From assembly GCF_013385425.1 (NCBI RefSeq), contig NZ_JACAQA010000003.1, positions 372,001-436,000 on the forward strand: a stretch of 64,000 nucleotides of DNA, in the 5' to 3' direction. Position 1 is the first letter of the stretch. Every line of letters begins with the position of its first letter. The translations under genes and the position numbers were made by a program. Shown piece by piece: positions 19,535 to 28,936 of this stretch. Under the pieces are notes generated by a model that did no database searches, was not told the origin of the DNA, and saw nothing but the letters and a program-made list of their open reading frames with translations. The stretch is from Pseudomonas gingeri (GTDB lineage Bacteria > Pseudomonadota > Gammaproteobacteria > Pseudomonadales > Pseudomonadaceae).

Positions 19535-20476
19535 ATGAAAAGACTGTTCAACAGCTGTCTGTTCCTCTGCGGTACCGCCCTCCTGAGCACCAGCGTGCTC
19601 GCCTCCGAAGACGCTTCCTGCAAGACCGTGCGCATGGGCGTGGTCAACTGGACCGATGTGATCGCCACCAGTGGCATGGCCGATGTGCTGCTCAACGGCC
19701 TGGGTTATGAAAGCAAGCAGACCAGCGCCGTGCAGCAGATCATCTTTGCCGGGATCCGGGACAAACGCCTGGATATCTTCCTCGGCTACTGGAAGCCGGC
19801 GATGGACAAGAACATCGCGCCTTTTGTCGCCGCCAACCAGGTCAAGGTCCTGGCCCAGCCCAGCCTCTCCGACGCCCAGGCCACCCTCGCCGTGCCGCAA
19901 TATGTGGCTGACGCGGGCCTGAAGACCTTCGCCGATATCGCCAAGTTCAAGGACAAGCTCGGTGGCAAGATCTATGGCATCGAGCCCGGCAGCGGCGCCA
20001 ACACCACCATCAAGACCATGATCGACACCGACCACTTCGGCCTCAAGGGTTTCAATCTGGTGGAGTCCGGGGAAGCCGGGATGCTCGCCGCCGTGCAGCG
20101 GGCGGTCAATCGCAAGGAGTTCGTGGTGTTCGTTGGCTGGACCCCGCACCCGATGAACATCAATATGAAGATCACTTACCTGACCGGCAGCGAAGATGTC
20201 TACGGGCCTAACGAAGGCGCGGCCACCGTGTCCACCGTCACCGCCCCGGACTACGCCCAGCGTTGCCCGAACGTGAACAAGCTGCTGGAGAACCTGACCT
20301 TCAGCGCCGCCCAGGAAAGCCAGTTGATGGTGCCGATCATGGAGCGCCAGACGCCCCAGGACGTGGCCAAGAAATGGCTGCGCGATCACCCGGAAGATCT
20401 GCAGAAGTGGCTGGCCGGCGTGACCAGTGTTGATGGCAAGGACGGCGTGGCGACCGTGCAGGCCAGTTTGAAATAA
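19535..20476 (+). CDS. Choline/betaine-type ABC transporter periplasmic binding protein (OpuAC family)
   Basis: A 313-residue solute-binding protein with a signal peptide MKRLFNSCLFLCGTALL ending near VLASE. The body is typical of ChoX/CbcX/CaiX proteins (VRMGVVNWTDVIATSGMADVLL, DIFLGYWKPAMD, FVVFVGWTPHPMNI). The Trp-rich segments are where the quaternary ammonium cage lies in this family. No permease or ATPase gene adjoins, so it would use a transporter encoded elsewhere, as the orphan binding proteins of P. aeruginosa do. A start 51 bases upstream (MKTPNS) is open but would bury the signal peptide. Confidence 0.88.
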   Translation: MKRLFNSCLFLCGTALLSTSVLASEDASCKTVRMGVVNWTDVIATSGMADVLLNGLGYESKQTSAVQQIIFAGIRDKRLDIFLGYWKPAMDKNIAPFVAANQVKVLAQPSLSDAQATLAVPQYVADAGLKTFADIAKFKDKLGGKIYGIEPGSGANTTIKTMIDTDHFGLKGFNLVESGEAGMLAAVQRAVNRKEFVVFVGWTPHPMNINMKITYLTGSEDVYGPNEGAATVSTVTAPDYAQRCPNVNKLLENLTFSAAQESQLMVPIMERQTPQDVAKKWLRDHPEDLQKWLAGVTSVDGKDGVATVQASLK

Positions 20477-20483
20477 CACCCAT

Positions 20484-20558
20484 TGTAGGAGCGGAGCTTG
20501 CCCGCGAAGCTTTTAGCGTCCTCACGGGCCTCTTCGCTGGCAAGCCAAGCTCCTACAG
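20484..20558. repeat. REP palindrome
   Basis: Inverted arms TGTAGGAGCGGAGCTTGCC and GCAAGCCAAGCTCCTACAG flank a short spacer, placed just after the binding-protein gene. A degenerate third arm (GCAGGAGCAGGGCTTGTCGG, from about 20597) follows. The rest of the space to 20697 shows nothing else. Confidence 0.8.
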
Positions 20559-20697
20559 GTCCATGGTGTGCGCAAAATCTGTATCCGACGCCGAGCTGCA
20601 GGAGCAGGGCTTGTCGGATCGCCGCACCGCCGCGAAGAGGCCCTAAAGATCGCCGCCACAGGTTCTCCTGACACCTCGTACAGAACTGAGACTGCGC

Positions 20698-21627
20698 ATG
20701 ACCGATTACCCGCTCTCCCCCGAACTCAGCGCCTTTGTCGCCAAGACCCTCGATTTCAGCTATCCCGACACCAGCATCAATGGCCTGCGCCTCGGCTATA
20801 GCGCCATGTGCCGAGCGTTTACTCCAGCCCGCCCGGCGAACATCAGCGTCAGCGAACAGCGGATCGGCCAAGTGCCCGTACGCCAATACCGTCCGACTTC
20901 AGCAATACCCGCCCATGGCTGGCCCTGTGTGGTCTACCTGCACGGTGGCGGTTGGGTGGTCGGCGACCTCGACTCCCACGACTTCATCACCGCTGAACTG
21001 GCCTCCCGGCTCAACGCCGTGGTCATCGCGGTCGACTACCGACTGGCACCGGAACATCCCTTCCCGGCGGCCTTCGATGATTGCCTGGCGGTATGGCGCG
21101 GTTTGCAGGACAGTGCCGCAACCTGGCAACTGGATCCGCAACGCATGGCGATTGCCGGCGACAGCGCCGGGGGCAATCTCGCCGCCGCCGTATGCCTGGC
21201 CCTGCGCGATGCCGGCCAAGCGCGGCCGCGGCTACAAGCCCTGATCTATCCAGGACTGGGTGGCGACGACCAACTGCCCTCGCGCATCGAATGCGCCGAC
21301 GCGCCCCTGCTCAGCACCAGCGATGTGCACTGCTACCACGCCTTGTACCTGCCGGGTTCGGCCACCCCTTCGGCCTATGCGATGCCGTTGCAAGCCACGG
21401 ACCTGCGGAGCCTGGCCCCGGCGTTTATCGCCGTGGCGCAATTCGACCCCTTGCGCGACGACGGCGTGGAGTACAGCGAACGCCTGCAAGCGGCCGGTGT
21501 AAGTGTGGATTTCCATCCCGGCCACGGCCTGGTGCACGGCTGCCTGCGCGCCCGGGGCAGTGCACCGGAGGTCGATCTGCTCTACGAAAAACTCCTCGCC
21601 GCCCTGCGCCACTCCCTGGACCTGTAG
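20698..21627 (+). CDS. Alpha/beta hydrolase fold-3 esterase (HSL family)
   Basis: A 309-residue esterase with the oxyanion motif HGGGWVVGD and the nucleophile motif GDSAGG, both characteristic of the hormone-sensitive lipase family. The Asp (QFDPLRDDG) and His (HGLVHGC) of the triad follow in order. No signal peptide, so cytoplasmic; short-chain acyl esters are the usual substrates. It stands between a REP element and the ptxS operator, with no obvious functional link to either side. Confidence 0.88.
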   Translation: MTDYPLSPELSAFVAKTLDFSYPDTSINGLRLGYSAMCRAFTPARPANISVSEQRIGQVPVRQYRPTSAIPAHGWPCVVYLHGGGWVVGDLDSHDFITAELASRLNAVVIAVDYRLAPEHPFPAAFDDCLAVWRGLQDSAATWQLDPQRMAIAGDSAGGNLAAAVCLALRDAGQARPRLQALIYPGLGGDDQLPSRIECADAPLLSTSDVHCYHALYLPGSATPSAYAMPLQATDLRSLAPAFIAVAQFDPLRDDGVEYSERLQAAGVSVDFHPGHGLVHGCLRARGSAPEVDLLYEKLLAALRHSLDL

Positions 21628-21666
21628 CAAAAGTTACTTGACGACCGACCTTGCCTTGAGTTCTTC

Positions 21667-21680
21667 TGAAACCGGTTTCA
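21667..21680. promoter_or_regulatory. PtxS operator 1 (upstream of ptxS)
   Basis: The perfect 14-bp palindrome TGAAACCGGTTTCA is the known PtxS binding site. It abuts the first possible ptxS start codon, so the repressor should control its own gene. Confidence 0.92.
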
Positions 21681-21731
21681 GTGCCAATGCACCAACCGCC
21701 TGCCGACAACTCCAAGAAAAGGTTTCAGGCC

Positions 21732-22760
21732 GTGAACAGTTTTTCCGCCGCCCAACGCAGCCGCGTGACCATGCTCGATGTCGCTGAACGCGCCGGGGTC
21801 TCCAAGGCCAGCGTGTCGCGTTTTATCGGCGATGACCGCGCCCTGCTTTCCGAAGCCATCGCCCTGCGTATCGAGCAGGCGATCAGCGAATTGGGCTACC
21901 GCCCGAACCAGATGGCCCGTGGCCTGAAACGCGGCCGTACGCGCCTGATCGGCATGCTGGTGGCCGATATCCGCAACCCTTATTCGATTGCCGTGATGCA
22001 TGGCGTGGAAACCGCCTGCCGCGCCCACGGCTACAGCCTGGTGGTGTGCAACACCGACCGCGACGACCAGCAGGAACGCCTGCACCTGGCGGCGCTGCGC
22101 TCGTACAACATCGAAGGCCTGATCCTCAATACCCTCGGTCACCACCTCGAAGAATTGCAGGCACTGCAACGGGAAATGCCGATAGTGCTGGTGGACCGCA
22201 AGGTCGAGCAACTGGGCAGCGACCTGGTCGGCCTCGACAACGGCGGTGCCGTGGGCAGCGCCGTCGAGCACCTGGAGCAACAGGGTTACCGCGACCTGAT
22301 GCTGGTCAGTGAACCCCTCGACGGCACCAGCTCGCGGCTGGAACGGATTGAACACTTCAATCTCGAAATCGTCAGGCGTGATGCCCTGAGCGGCAGCATC
22401 GGCCATACCGGCGAATCATTGCGACATCAGTTGCAGGATTTCCTGGCGGCCCCCAGTGCCGGACCCAAGGCGCTGTTCTGTGCCAACGGCATTGCCGCCC
22501 TGGCCTGTGTCCAGGCCCTGCGCGAGCTGGGCTGCAATCTGTTCGACGATATCGGCCTGATCGCCCTCGACGACCTGGAATGGTTCCCGCTGGTCGGCAG
22601 CGGCATCACCGCCCTCGCCCAGCCCACGCAGCAGATCGGCGCCAGTGCCTTCGACTGCCTGTTCAAGCGCCTGCGGGGTGACAAGGGCGCCGCCAAAGCC
22701 CTCGATTTTCCCGCACAGTTGATCGTCCGTGGATCCACCCAACGTACAAGATTTGCCTGA
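21732..22760 (+). CDS. ptxS: PtxS, LacI-family repressor of 2-ketogluconate genes
   Basis: A 342-residue LacI/GalR regulator. The HTH and hinge are RVTMLDVAERAGVSKASVSRFI, followed by a periplasmic-binding-protein-like sensor. The GTG at 21732 gives the length of known PtxS (about 340) and has AAGG 9 bases upstream. ATG 21687 or GTG 21681 are in-frame alternatives that would abut the operator. In known systems PtxS releases its TGAAACCGGTTTCA operators on binding 2-ketogluconate. Two exact operators here, plus the kgu genes downstream, fix the assignment. Confidence 0.93.
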   Translation: MNSFSAAQRSRVTMLDVAERAGVSKASVSRFIGDDRALLSEAIALRIEQAISELGYRPNQMARGLKRGRTRLIGMLVADIRNPYSIAVMHGVETACRAHGYSLVVCNTDRDDQQERLHLAALRSYNIEGLILNTLGHHLEELQALQREMPIVLVDRKVEQLGSDLVGLDNGGAVGSAVEHLEQQGYRDLMLVSEPLDGTSSRLERIEHFNLEIVRRDALSGSIGHTGESLRHQLQDFLAAPSAGPKALFCANGIAALACVQALRELGCNLFDDIGLIALDDLEWFPLVGSGITALAQPTQQIGASAFDCLFKRLRGDKGAAKALDFPAQLIVRGSTQRTRFA

Positions 22761-22803
22761 GACGCAGCGAAGCCTGGCCTCCGCTGTAAAGCCCGCCAAA
22801 AAA

Positions 22804-22817
22804 TGAAACCGGTTTCA
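22804..22817. promoter_or_regulatory. PtxS operator 2 (upstream of kguE)
   Basis: A second exact copy of TGAAACCGGTTTCA ends 14 bases before the kguE ATG, immediately next to its GAGG ribosome site. PtxS bound here would block the kguEKTD transcript. Confidence 0.92.
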
Positions 22818-22831
22818 GAGGTACAACAACA

Positions 22832-23620
22832 ATGAAAGAACAGCTGTTTCCCGTCTCCATCAGCCTCTCCAGTTACGGCGCGACGCTGGTTCGCGAACGT
22901 GGCCAGGAAAGTTTTATCGAACTGCTGGCCGAGGCCGGCGCCAGTCGCATCGAAGTACGCGAAGAACTGCTGACCAACGAAGATCCGCAGCGCTTTGCAA
23001 CCCGCGCGGCGGCCATGGGCCTGGAGTGTGCCTACTCGTCCCCCCTGGAATTGTGGCCCGCCGGTCAGTCGCGTCCCGACCCGCAGTTGGCGGCTACCCT
23101 GCAACGCGCCGAAGCCTTTGGCGCCCGCTGGCTGAAAGTCTCCCTGGGCTACTTCAGTGAAAACTGCGACCTGTCGGCACTGGCAGGATTGTTGTCGGCA
23201 TCATCAGTCCGCTTGCTGGTGGAGAACGACCAGACCACCCAGGGCGGCCGAATCGAACCCCTGCTGCGCTTTTTCGATCAGGTCGAGCAACAGCAACTGC
23301 CGGTGAAAATGACCTTCGATATTGGTAATTGGCGCTGGCAGGACCAATCCGCCAGCAGCGCCGCGCGCCTGCTCGGCCGGCATGTCGACTACCTGCACTG
23401 CAAGGCCGTGGCCCTGCGTGCGGACGGCAAGCTCGTCGCCCTGCCGCCGAGCGCCGTCGACCTGGAACAGTGGGAACGTTTGCTGGGCCAGATGAGTCAA
23501 GGTTTGACCCGGGCCGTTGAATACCCGCTGCAAGGCGACGACCTGCTGGCCGTCACCCGCGAACAGGTATGCACCCTCGCCCGCCTGGGCCACTCCATGG
23601 AGGAAACAGCCCATGCCTGA
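22832..23620 (+). CDS. kguE: KguE, putative epimerase of 2-ketogluconate utilisation
   Basis: A 262-residue AP_endonuc_2/xylose isomerase-like TIM barrel protein ([31 protein letters not shown]). It is the first structural gene of the kgu operon in Pseudomonas; the exact reaction of KguE is not settled, though the fold suggests a sugar isomerase or epimerase. Its 3' end overlaps kguK by 8 bases, so the two are translated together. Confidence 0.9.
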   Translation: MKEQLFPVSISLSSYGATLVRERGQESFIELLAEAGASRIEVREELLTNEDPQRFATRAAAMGLECAYSSPLELWPAGQSRPDPQLAATLQRAEAFGARWLKVSLGYFSENCDLSALAGLLSASSVRLLVENDQTTQGGRIEPLLRFFDQVEQQQLPVKMTFDIGNWRWQDQSASSAARLLGRHVDYLHCKAVALRADGKLVALPPSAVDLEQWERLLGQMSQGLTRAVEYPLQGDDLLAVTREQVCTLARLGHSMEETAHA

Positions 23621-24566
23621 GATCGAAATCCTCTCGTTCGGTGAGACCATGGCGATGTTCGTCGCCGAACAGACCGGCGACCTGGCCCGGGTCGGGCACT
23701 TCCACAAGCGCATCGCCGGCGCCGACAGCAATGTCGCCATCGGCCTGGCGCGCCTGGGCTTCAAGGTCAACTGGCTGAGCCGGGTCGGCGCCGACTCCCT
23801 CGGCCGTTTTGTGATCGACACCCTGCAAGGCGAAGGCCTGCACTGCGATTACGTCGATATCGACCCGGGCTATCCCACCGGTTTTCAACTCAAGTCCCGG
23901 GAAGACCAGGGCCAGGACCCGCAGGTGGAGTATTTCCGTCGGGGTTCGGCCGCCAGTCACCTGTCAGTGGCCGATATCCGCCCGGAGCTGCTCAAGGCCC
24001 GGCATCTGCATGCCACCGGGATTCCTCCCGCTCTCTCGGCCAGTGCCCGCGAGCTGTCGTTCGAGCTGATGACACGCATGGCGGCGGCCGGGCGCAGCGT
24101 GTCCTTCGACCCCAACCTGCGACCGAGCCTGTGGCCCAGCGAAAGACAGATGATCGAAGACATCAACGCCCTGGCCGCCCTCGCCCATTGGGTCCTGCCG
24201 GGCCTGGGCGAAGGCCGCTTGCTCACCGGTTACCAGGATCCGCGGGATATCGCCGCCTTCTACCTCGACCAGGGCGCCGCCGTCGTGGCCATCAAGCTCG
24301 GGGCTGACGGCGCCTACTACCGGACCCATCGCGACGAGGGGTTTGTCGCCGCGGTGCCGGTGCAGGTCGTGGTGGACACGGTCGGTGCCGGTGATGCTTT
24401 CGCCGTTGGCGTGGTCAGTGCGCTGCTGGAGAACCACAGCGTGGCCCAGGCCGTGGCGCGCGGCAACTGGATCGGCGCCCAGGCGGTGCAGAGCCGCGGC
24501 GACATGGAGGGTTTACCGACCCGGGAACAACTGACAGCGGCGCACCGACCCGCGCCCGTCGGCTAA
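23613..24566 (+). CDS. kguK: KguK, 2-ketogluconate kinase (PfkB family)
   Basis: A 317-residue ribokinase-like sugar kinase with [14 protein letters not shown] near residue 38 and the PfkB signature 2 with catalytic base [13 protein letters not shown] near residue 250. The ATG at 23613 is chosen because the protein then begins [14 protein letters not shown], as in the family; the frame is open further up inside kguE. It phosphorylates 2-ketogluconate to 2-keto-6-phosphogluconate, the substrate of KguD. Confidence 0.94.
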   Translation: MPEIEILSFGETMAMFVAEQTGDLARVGHFHKRIAGADSNVAIGLARLGFKVNWLSRVGADSLGRFVIDTLQGEGLHCDYVDIDPGYPTGFQLKSREDQGQDPQVEYFRRGSAASHLSVADIRPELLKARHLHATGIPPALSASARELSFELMTRMAAAGRSVSFDPNLRPSLWPSERQMIEDINALAALAHWVLPGLGEGRLLTGYQDPRDIAAFYLDQGAAVVAIKLGADGAYYRTHRDEGFVAAVPVQVVVDTVGAGDAFAVGVVSALLENHSVAQAVARGNWIGAQAVQSRGDMEGLPTREQLTAAHRPAPVG

Positions 24567-24629
24567 GCAAGACCGCGTTTTCCGAATGCCACCTGCTGCG
24601 ACAAAAACAACAAGCTCAGGAGCCACACC

Positions 24630-25928
24630 ATGCACACGCTGAAACTCGCCACCCGCCGCTGGTGGTACATCATGCCCATCGTTTTCATCACCTACAGCCT
24701 GGCCTACCTGGACCGCGCCAACTATGGCTTCGCCGCGGCCTCGGGCATGGCCGCCGATCTGCAGATCACCCCCGGGCTGTCGTCGCTGCTCGGCGCGCTG
24801 TTCTTTCTCGGCTACTTCTTCTTCCAGGTGCCCGGCGCCCTCTACGCGCAGAAGCACAGCGTGAAGAAGCTGATCTTCGTCAGCCTGATCCTCTGGGGCG
24901 GCCTGGCCACCCTCACCGGCATCGTTTCCAATGCCTATATGCTGATCGGCATCCGCTTCATGCTTGGCGTGGTCGAAGCCGCCGTGATGCCGGCGATGCT
25001 GGTGTACCTGTGTTATTGGTTCACCCGTGCCGAACGCTCGCGGGCCAATACCTTCCTGATCCTCGGCAACCCGGTGACCATGCTCTGGATGTCGGTGGTC
25101 TCGGGTTATCTGGTGCAGCACTTCAGCTGGCGCTGGATGTTTATCGTCGAAGGCCTGCCGGCGGTGATCTGGGCCTTTATCTGGTGGCGCCTGGCCGATG
25201 AGCGTCCAGCCCGGGCGAGCTGGCTCAGCGAGCAGGAAAAACGCGACCTGGACAGCGCCCTGGCCGCCGAGCAGGTCGGCATCAAGGCGGTGAAAAACTA
25301 TGCCCAGGCCTTCCGCGAACCCAAGGTGATCATCCTTGCCCTGCAGTTCTTCTGCTGGAGCATCGGCGTCTACGGCTTTGTGCTGTGGCTGCCGTCGATT
25401 CTGAAAAGCGGCTTGAAGATGGACATGGTCGAAGCCGGCTGGTTGTCGGCCTTGCCCTACCTGGCCGCGGTGATCGCCATGCTCGCGGTGTCCTGGGGCT
25501 CGGACAAGCTGCAACGGCGCAAACGTTTTGTCTGGCCACCGCTGCTGGTGGCGTCGGTGGCCTTCTATGCCTCCTACGCCCTGGGCGCGGAACATTTCTG
25601 GTGGTCCTACAGCCTGCTGGTGCTCGCCGGAGCCTGCATGTACGCGCCCTATGGACCGTTTTTTGCGATTGTCCCGGAGATCCTTCCGGCCAACGTTGCC
25701 GGCGGTGCCATGGCGCTGATCAACAGCATGGGTGCCCTCGGTTCCTTCGGTGGTTCCTACCTGGTGGGCTACCTGAACAGCGAAACCGGTTCGCCGGGGG
25801 CTTCCTACCTTCTGATGAGCGGCGCCCTGCTGCTGTCAGTGATCCTGACCGTATTCCTCAATCCCGGCGCCAGCGATCGCGCAGCCCCCAAGGGCTTGCC
25901 GACGCCCCGTGCGCTCTCCCATCCCTGA
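24630..25928 (+). CDS. kguT: KguT, MFS 2-ketogluconate transporter
   Basis: A 432-residue major facilitator of the anion:cation symporter group, with 12 helices and the motif YLDRANYGFA in the first helix-loop. CAGGAG precedes the ATG. Its place between kguK and kguD matches the transporter slot of the operon. Known role: uptake of 2-ketogluconate, made in the periplasm by glucose oxidation. Confidence 0.93.
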   Translation: MHTLKLATRRWWYIMPIVFITYSLAYLDRANYGFAAASGMAADLQITPGLSSLLGALFFLGYFFFQVPGALYAQKHSVKKLIFVSLILWGGLATLTGIVSNAYMLIGIRFMLGVVEAAVMPAMLVYLCYWFTRAERSRANTFLILGNPVTMLWMSVVSGYLVQHFSWRWMFIVEGLPAVIWAFIWWRLADERPARASWLSEQEKRDLDSALAAEQVGIKAVKNYAQAFREPKVIILALQFFCWSIGVYGFVLWLPSILKSGLKMDMVEAGWLSALPYLAAVIAMLAVSWGSDKLQRRKRFVWPPLLVASVAFYASYALGAEHFWWSYSLLVLAGACMYAPYGPFFAIVPEILPANVAGGAMALINSMGALGSFGGSYLVGYLNSETGSPGASYLLMSGALLLSVILTVFLNPGASDRAAPKGLPTPRALSHP

Positions 25929-25947
25929 ACCCTGTCGAGCGAACCCG

Positions 25948-26925
25948 ATGAAAAAACCGGTTGTGTTGTACAAGAAGCTCTCGCCCTCGCTGATGGCCCG
26001 CCTGCATGAGCACACCCAGGTCACCCTGATCGACGATCTGGGTGACAACGGCCTGGCGCAACTGCGTGCCGCCTTGCCCGAGGCCCGGGGCCTGCTCGGT
26101 GCCAGCCTGAAGCTGGACGCCGCACTGCTTGACCTGGCGCCACACCTGGAGGCCATCGCCAGCGTCTCGGTGGGGGTCGACAATTACGACATCGATTACC
26201 TGACCCGCCGACGGATCCTACTCAGCAACACGCCGGACGTGCTCACCGAAACCACCGCCGACACCGGCTTCGCCCTGATCCTGGCCAGCGCCCGACGGGT
26301 GGTGGAACTGGCGAACCTGGTGCGCAACGGACAGTGGACGCGCAATATCGGCCCGCTGCATTTCGGCACGGATGTCCATGGCAAGAAGCTCGGCATCATC
26401 GGCATGGGCCGTATTGGTGAAGCCCTGGCCCAGCGCGGGCATTTCGGCTTCGGCATGCCGGTGCTCTACCACAGTCACTCGCCCAAGCCTGAAGTGGAAC
26501 AACGCTTCAATGCGCGCTACCTGGGACTGCACGAACTGTTGCGGGAAGCCGACTTTGTCTGCCTGACATTGCCCCTGACCCCTCAGACCGAGGGGCTGAT
26601 CGGTGCCGGGGAATTGGCCCTGATGCGCCCGGAAAGCATCCTTATCAATATTTCCCGGGGCAAGGTGGTGAACGAGCAGGCGCTGATCCAGGCCTTGCAG
26701 AACCGGCAGATCCGTGGCGCCGGCCTCGATGTGTTCGAGCGCGAACCCCTGGCGCCGGACTCGCCGTTGCTGAGCCTGGCCAACGTGGTGGCCACGCCGC
26801 ATATCGGCTCGGCCACCTTTGAAACCCGTGAAGCCATGGCACTCTGTGCGGTGGACAATCTGCTGGCAGCCCTGGCCGGAGAACGACCGGCAAATCTGGT
26901 CAATCCCCAGGCCTACCCGCACTGA
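25948..26925 (+). CDS. kguD: KguD, 2-keto-6-phosphogluconate reductase
   Basis: A 325-residue D-isomer 2-hydroxyacid dehydrogenase. The NAD(P)-binding loop is GIIGMGRIGEAL; the catalytic residues are Arg in INISRGKVV, Glu in FEREPL and His in TPHIGSAT. It reduces 2-keto-6-phosphogluconate to 6-phosphogluconate, feeding the Entner-Doudoroff pathway. The ATG at 25948 starts MKKPVVLYKK; 13 codons upstream are open but lack a ribosome site. It is the last gene of the kgu operon. Confidence 0.93.
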   Translation: MKKPVVLYKKLSPSLMARLHEHTQVTLIDDLGDNGLAQLRAALPEARGLLGASLKLDAALLDLAPHLEAIASVSVGVDNYDIDYLTRRRILLSNTPDVLTETTADTGFALILASARRVVELANLVRNGQWTRNIGPLHFGTDVHGKKLGIIGMGRIGEALAQRGHFGFGMPVLYHSHSPKPEVEQRFNARYLGLHELLREADFVCLTLPLTPQTEGLIGAGELALMRPESILINISRGKVVNEQALIQALQNRQIRGAGLDVFEREPLAPDSPLLSLANVVATPHIGSATFETREAMALCAVDNLLAALAGERPANLVNPQAYPH

Positions 26926-26938
26926 CAGCCGTGCCGGT

Positions 26939-26971
26939 AGCGAGCGTCGCCAAGCCCTGGCAACGCTCGCA
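26939..26971. terminator. Hairpin between convergent kguD and chemoreceptor genes
   Basis: An inverted repeat (AGCGAGCGT ... ACGCTCGC, with one interior mismatch in the extension) fills the 49-base gap between two convergent stop codons. There is no clear T-run, so a bidirectional terminator is probable but not certain. Confidence 0.5.
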
Positions 26972-26974
26972 GCG

Positions 26975-28600
26975 TCAGATCACGAAACGCGCGACCATGG
27001 CATTGAGGTCCACCGCCAGGCGCGACAGCTCATGGCTGGCGGCACTGGTCTGGTTGGCACCGGCGGCCGACTGGGAAGCCAGGTCGCGGATGTTCACCAG
27101 GTTGCGGTCCACTTCACGGGAGACCTGCGCCTGCTCTTCCGAGGCACTGGCAATCACCAGGTTGCGCTCGTTGATCAGGTTGATCGATTGGGTGATCTGC
27201 TCCAGGGCCACACCGGCGGCACGGGCCGTTTCCAGGGTACTCTGGGTCCGCTGGTTGCTCTGTTGCATCGATTGCACGGCCTGACCGGTGCCATTCTGGA
27301 TACCGGCAACCATCTGCTCGATCTCCTTGGTCGACTGCTGGGTACGATGGGCCAGCGCCCGCACTTCATCGGCCACCACCGCAAAACCACGCCCGGCCTC
27401 ACCCGCCCGTGCGGCTTCGATGGCGGCGTTGAGGGCCAGCAGGTTGGTCTGTTCGGCAATCGCGCGGATCACGTCCAGCACCTGGCCGATATCGCGACCC
27501 TGGGTGGCCAGGCCTTCGATCAGCACCGAGGTGCTTTGCACGTCCTGGGTCATGGCCTGGATCGCCTCCACCGTCTGCACGACACGGTCGCGTCCGTCAC
27601 GAGCCGCCTGATTGGATTGCTGCGAGGCTTCGGAGGTGGACACCGCATTGCGGGCCACTTCTTCCACCGCACTGGTCATTTCGTTGACCGCGGTGGCCGC
27701 CTGCTCGATCTCGTTGTTCTGCTGCTGCAGCCCGCGGGACGACTCTTCGGTCACCGCGCTAAGCTCTTCAGCGGCCGACGCCAGCTGCGTGGCGGAACCA
27801 GAGATTTGCTCGATGGTCTTGCGCAAGTTGCCTTGCATCTTTGACAACGCGCCCAGCAGGCGGGCCGGTTCATCCTTGCCTTCAATGGCAATGGCCTTCG
27901 TCAGGTTGCCGCCAGCAATGGCTTCAGCGGCTTCGACCGCCTGGTTCAGCGGCGCCACGATGCTGCGGGTCAACAACCAGGCCAGCAGCACGGTAGCCAG
28001 CGCCGCCACCACAGAAACCAGGATAATGCCGAAACTGGCATTGCTGTATTGCTCACCGGCCTGGGCCGACGCAGCCTTGGCTCCGGCCTTGTTGATCGCC
28101 ACCAACTGGTTGAGCTGCACACCCATCAGGTCAGTACCGGCCTTGATCTGGTTATTGATCAGATTACGCATCTCATCGACCTTGTCCTGCCGCGACAGCT
28201 CCAACATCTGGCTCTGGTCCCGGATATAAGTGTCGAGCGTGCCCGAGAACTCCTTGTACTTGGCCAGCTCATCCCCATCAGCAGGCAAATCGGCGTAGCT
28301 CTTCACGTCCTTGCGAACTTTGTCCACCAGGGCGGCAACCCGCGTATCGGTGTCCTGCAGGGATGCGGAGTCACGGTTGAGCAGCAGGCGAAAAGACAGG
28401 ATGCGCATACGCAGCACGTCTTCGAGCACATTGCCGAGAAACCCGACGCTAGGCAGTTGATTCGTTTCCATATCAATGGATGCCTGGCGAATCACCGTCA
28501 TACGGGTCTGGGAAAAGACCCCCAGCACAATCACCAGCAATGCAATAAATGCAAAGCCGAGAAACGCGCGGGGAGCGATATTCATATTTCGTAGGGACAT
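26975..28600 (-). CDS. Methyl-accepting chemotaxis protein (4HB-type sensor)
   Basis: A 541-residue chemoreceptor: transmembrane helix at about 12-31, a periplasmic four-helix bundle of roughly 155 residues, second helix near 190-212, HAMP ([22 protein letters not shown]) and a cytoplasmic signalling tip [28 protein letters not shown] split here by family convention. The ATG at 28600 gives a normal N-terminus; the open frame upstream has no ribosome site. Ligand unknown; it lies convergent to the kgu operon. No C-terminal CheR-binding pentapeptide is seen (ends ARFVI). Confidence 0.92.
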   Translation of the reverse strand: MSLRNMNIAPRAFLGFAFIALLVIVLGVFSQTRMTVIRQASIDMETNQLPSVGFLGNVLEDVLRMRILSFRLLLNRDSASLQDTDTRVAALVDKVRKDVKSYADLPADGDELAKYKEFSGTLDTYIRDQSQMLELSRQDKVDEMRNLINNQIKAGTDLMGVQLNQLVAINKAGAKAASAQAGEQYSNASFGIILVSVVAALATVLLAWLLTRSIVAPLNQAVEAAEAIAGGNLTKAIAIEGKDEPARLLGALSKMQGNLRKTIEQISGSATQLASAAEELSAVTEESSRGLQQQNNEIEQAATAVNEMTSAVEEVARNAVSTSEASQQSNQAARDGRDRVVQTVEAIQAMTQDVQSTSVLIEGLATQGRDIGQVLDVIRAIAEQTNLLALNAAIEAARAGEAGRGFAVVADEVRALAHRTQQSTKEIEQMVAGIQNGTGQAVQSMQQSNQRTQSTLETARAAGVALEQITQSINLINERNLVIASASEEQAQVSREVDRNLVNIRDLASQSAAGANQTSAASHELSRLAVDLNAMVARFVI

Positions 28601-28936
28601 GGGCTGCTCTCTATAAGGCTTGAGGACTACTAGCTTCCATGCCGTAAACCTGTCAGATAGCAACTGGCCATACCGACAGTGTTGCACCACTCTTTTCAGT
28701 GACGGTGGGCTTACAACTGATTATCGGCAGAAGTTGTGAATTTATTCAGGGGGAATGAAAAAATATTTCACTTTATGACTTGGCATGGCGAAATATTTCA
28801 TCACCGATACAATTGGCGCCCTACGCGCTTAAAATTATGGCTATAAGCCACTAACTGTACAGGCATGTTCAATGATCTGAAGCGGTAACTTGTGGGAGCA
28901 CTGAACTCCCACAAGCGGAGCACCAGTTATAGCGAA
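28601..28936. other. Low-GC intergenic region with a REP-like hairpin
   Basis: About 330 bases hold the chemoreceptor 5' region, with two similar AT-rich tracts (AAAAAATATTTCACTT near 28757 and GAAATATTTCATCACC near 28790) whose function I cannot assign. At 28889-28915 there is a 10-bp hairpin, CTTGTGGGAG / CTCCCACAAG, 22 bases beyond the stop of the binding-protein gene and probably ending its transcript. No gene is evident. Confidence 0.55.
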
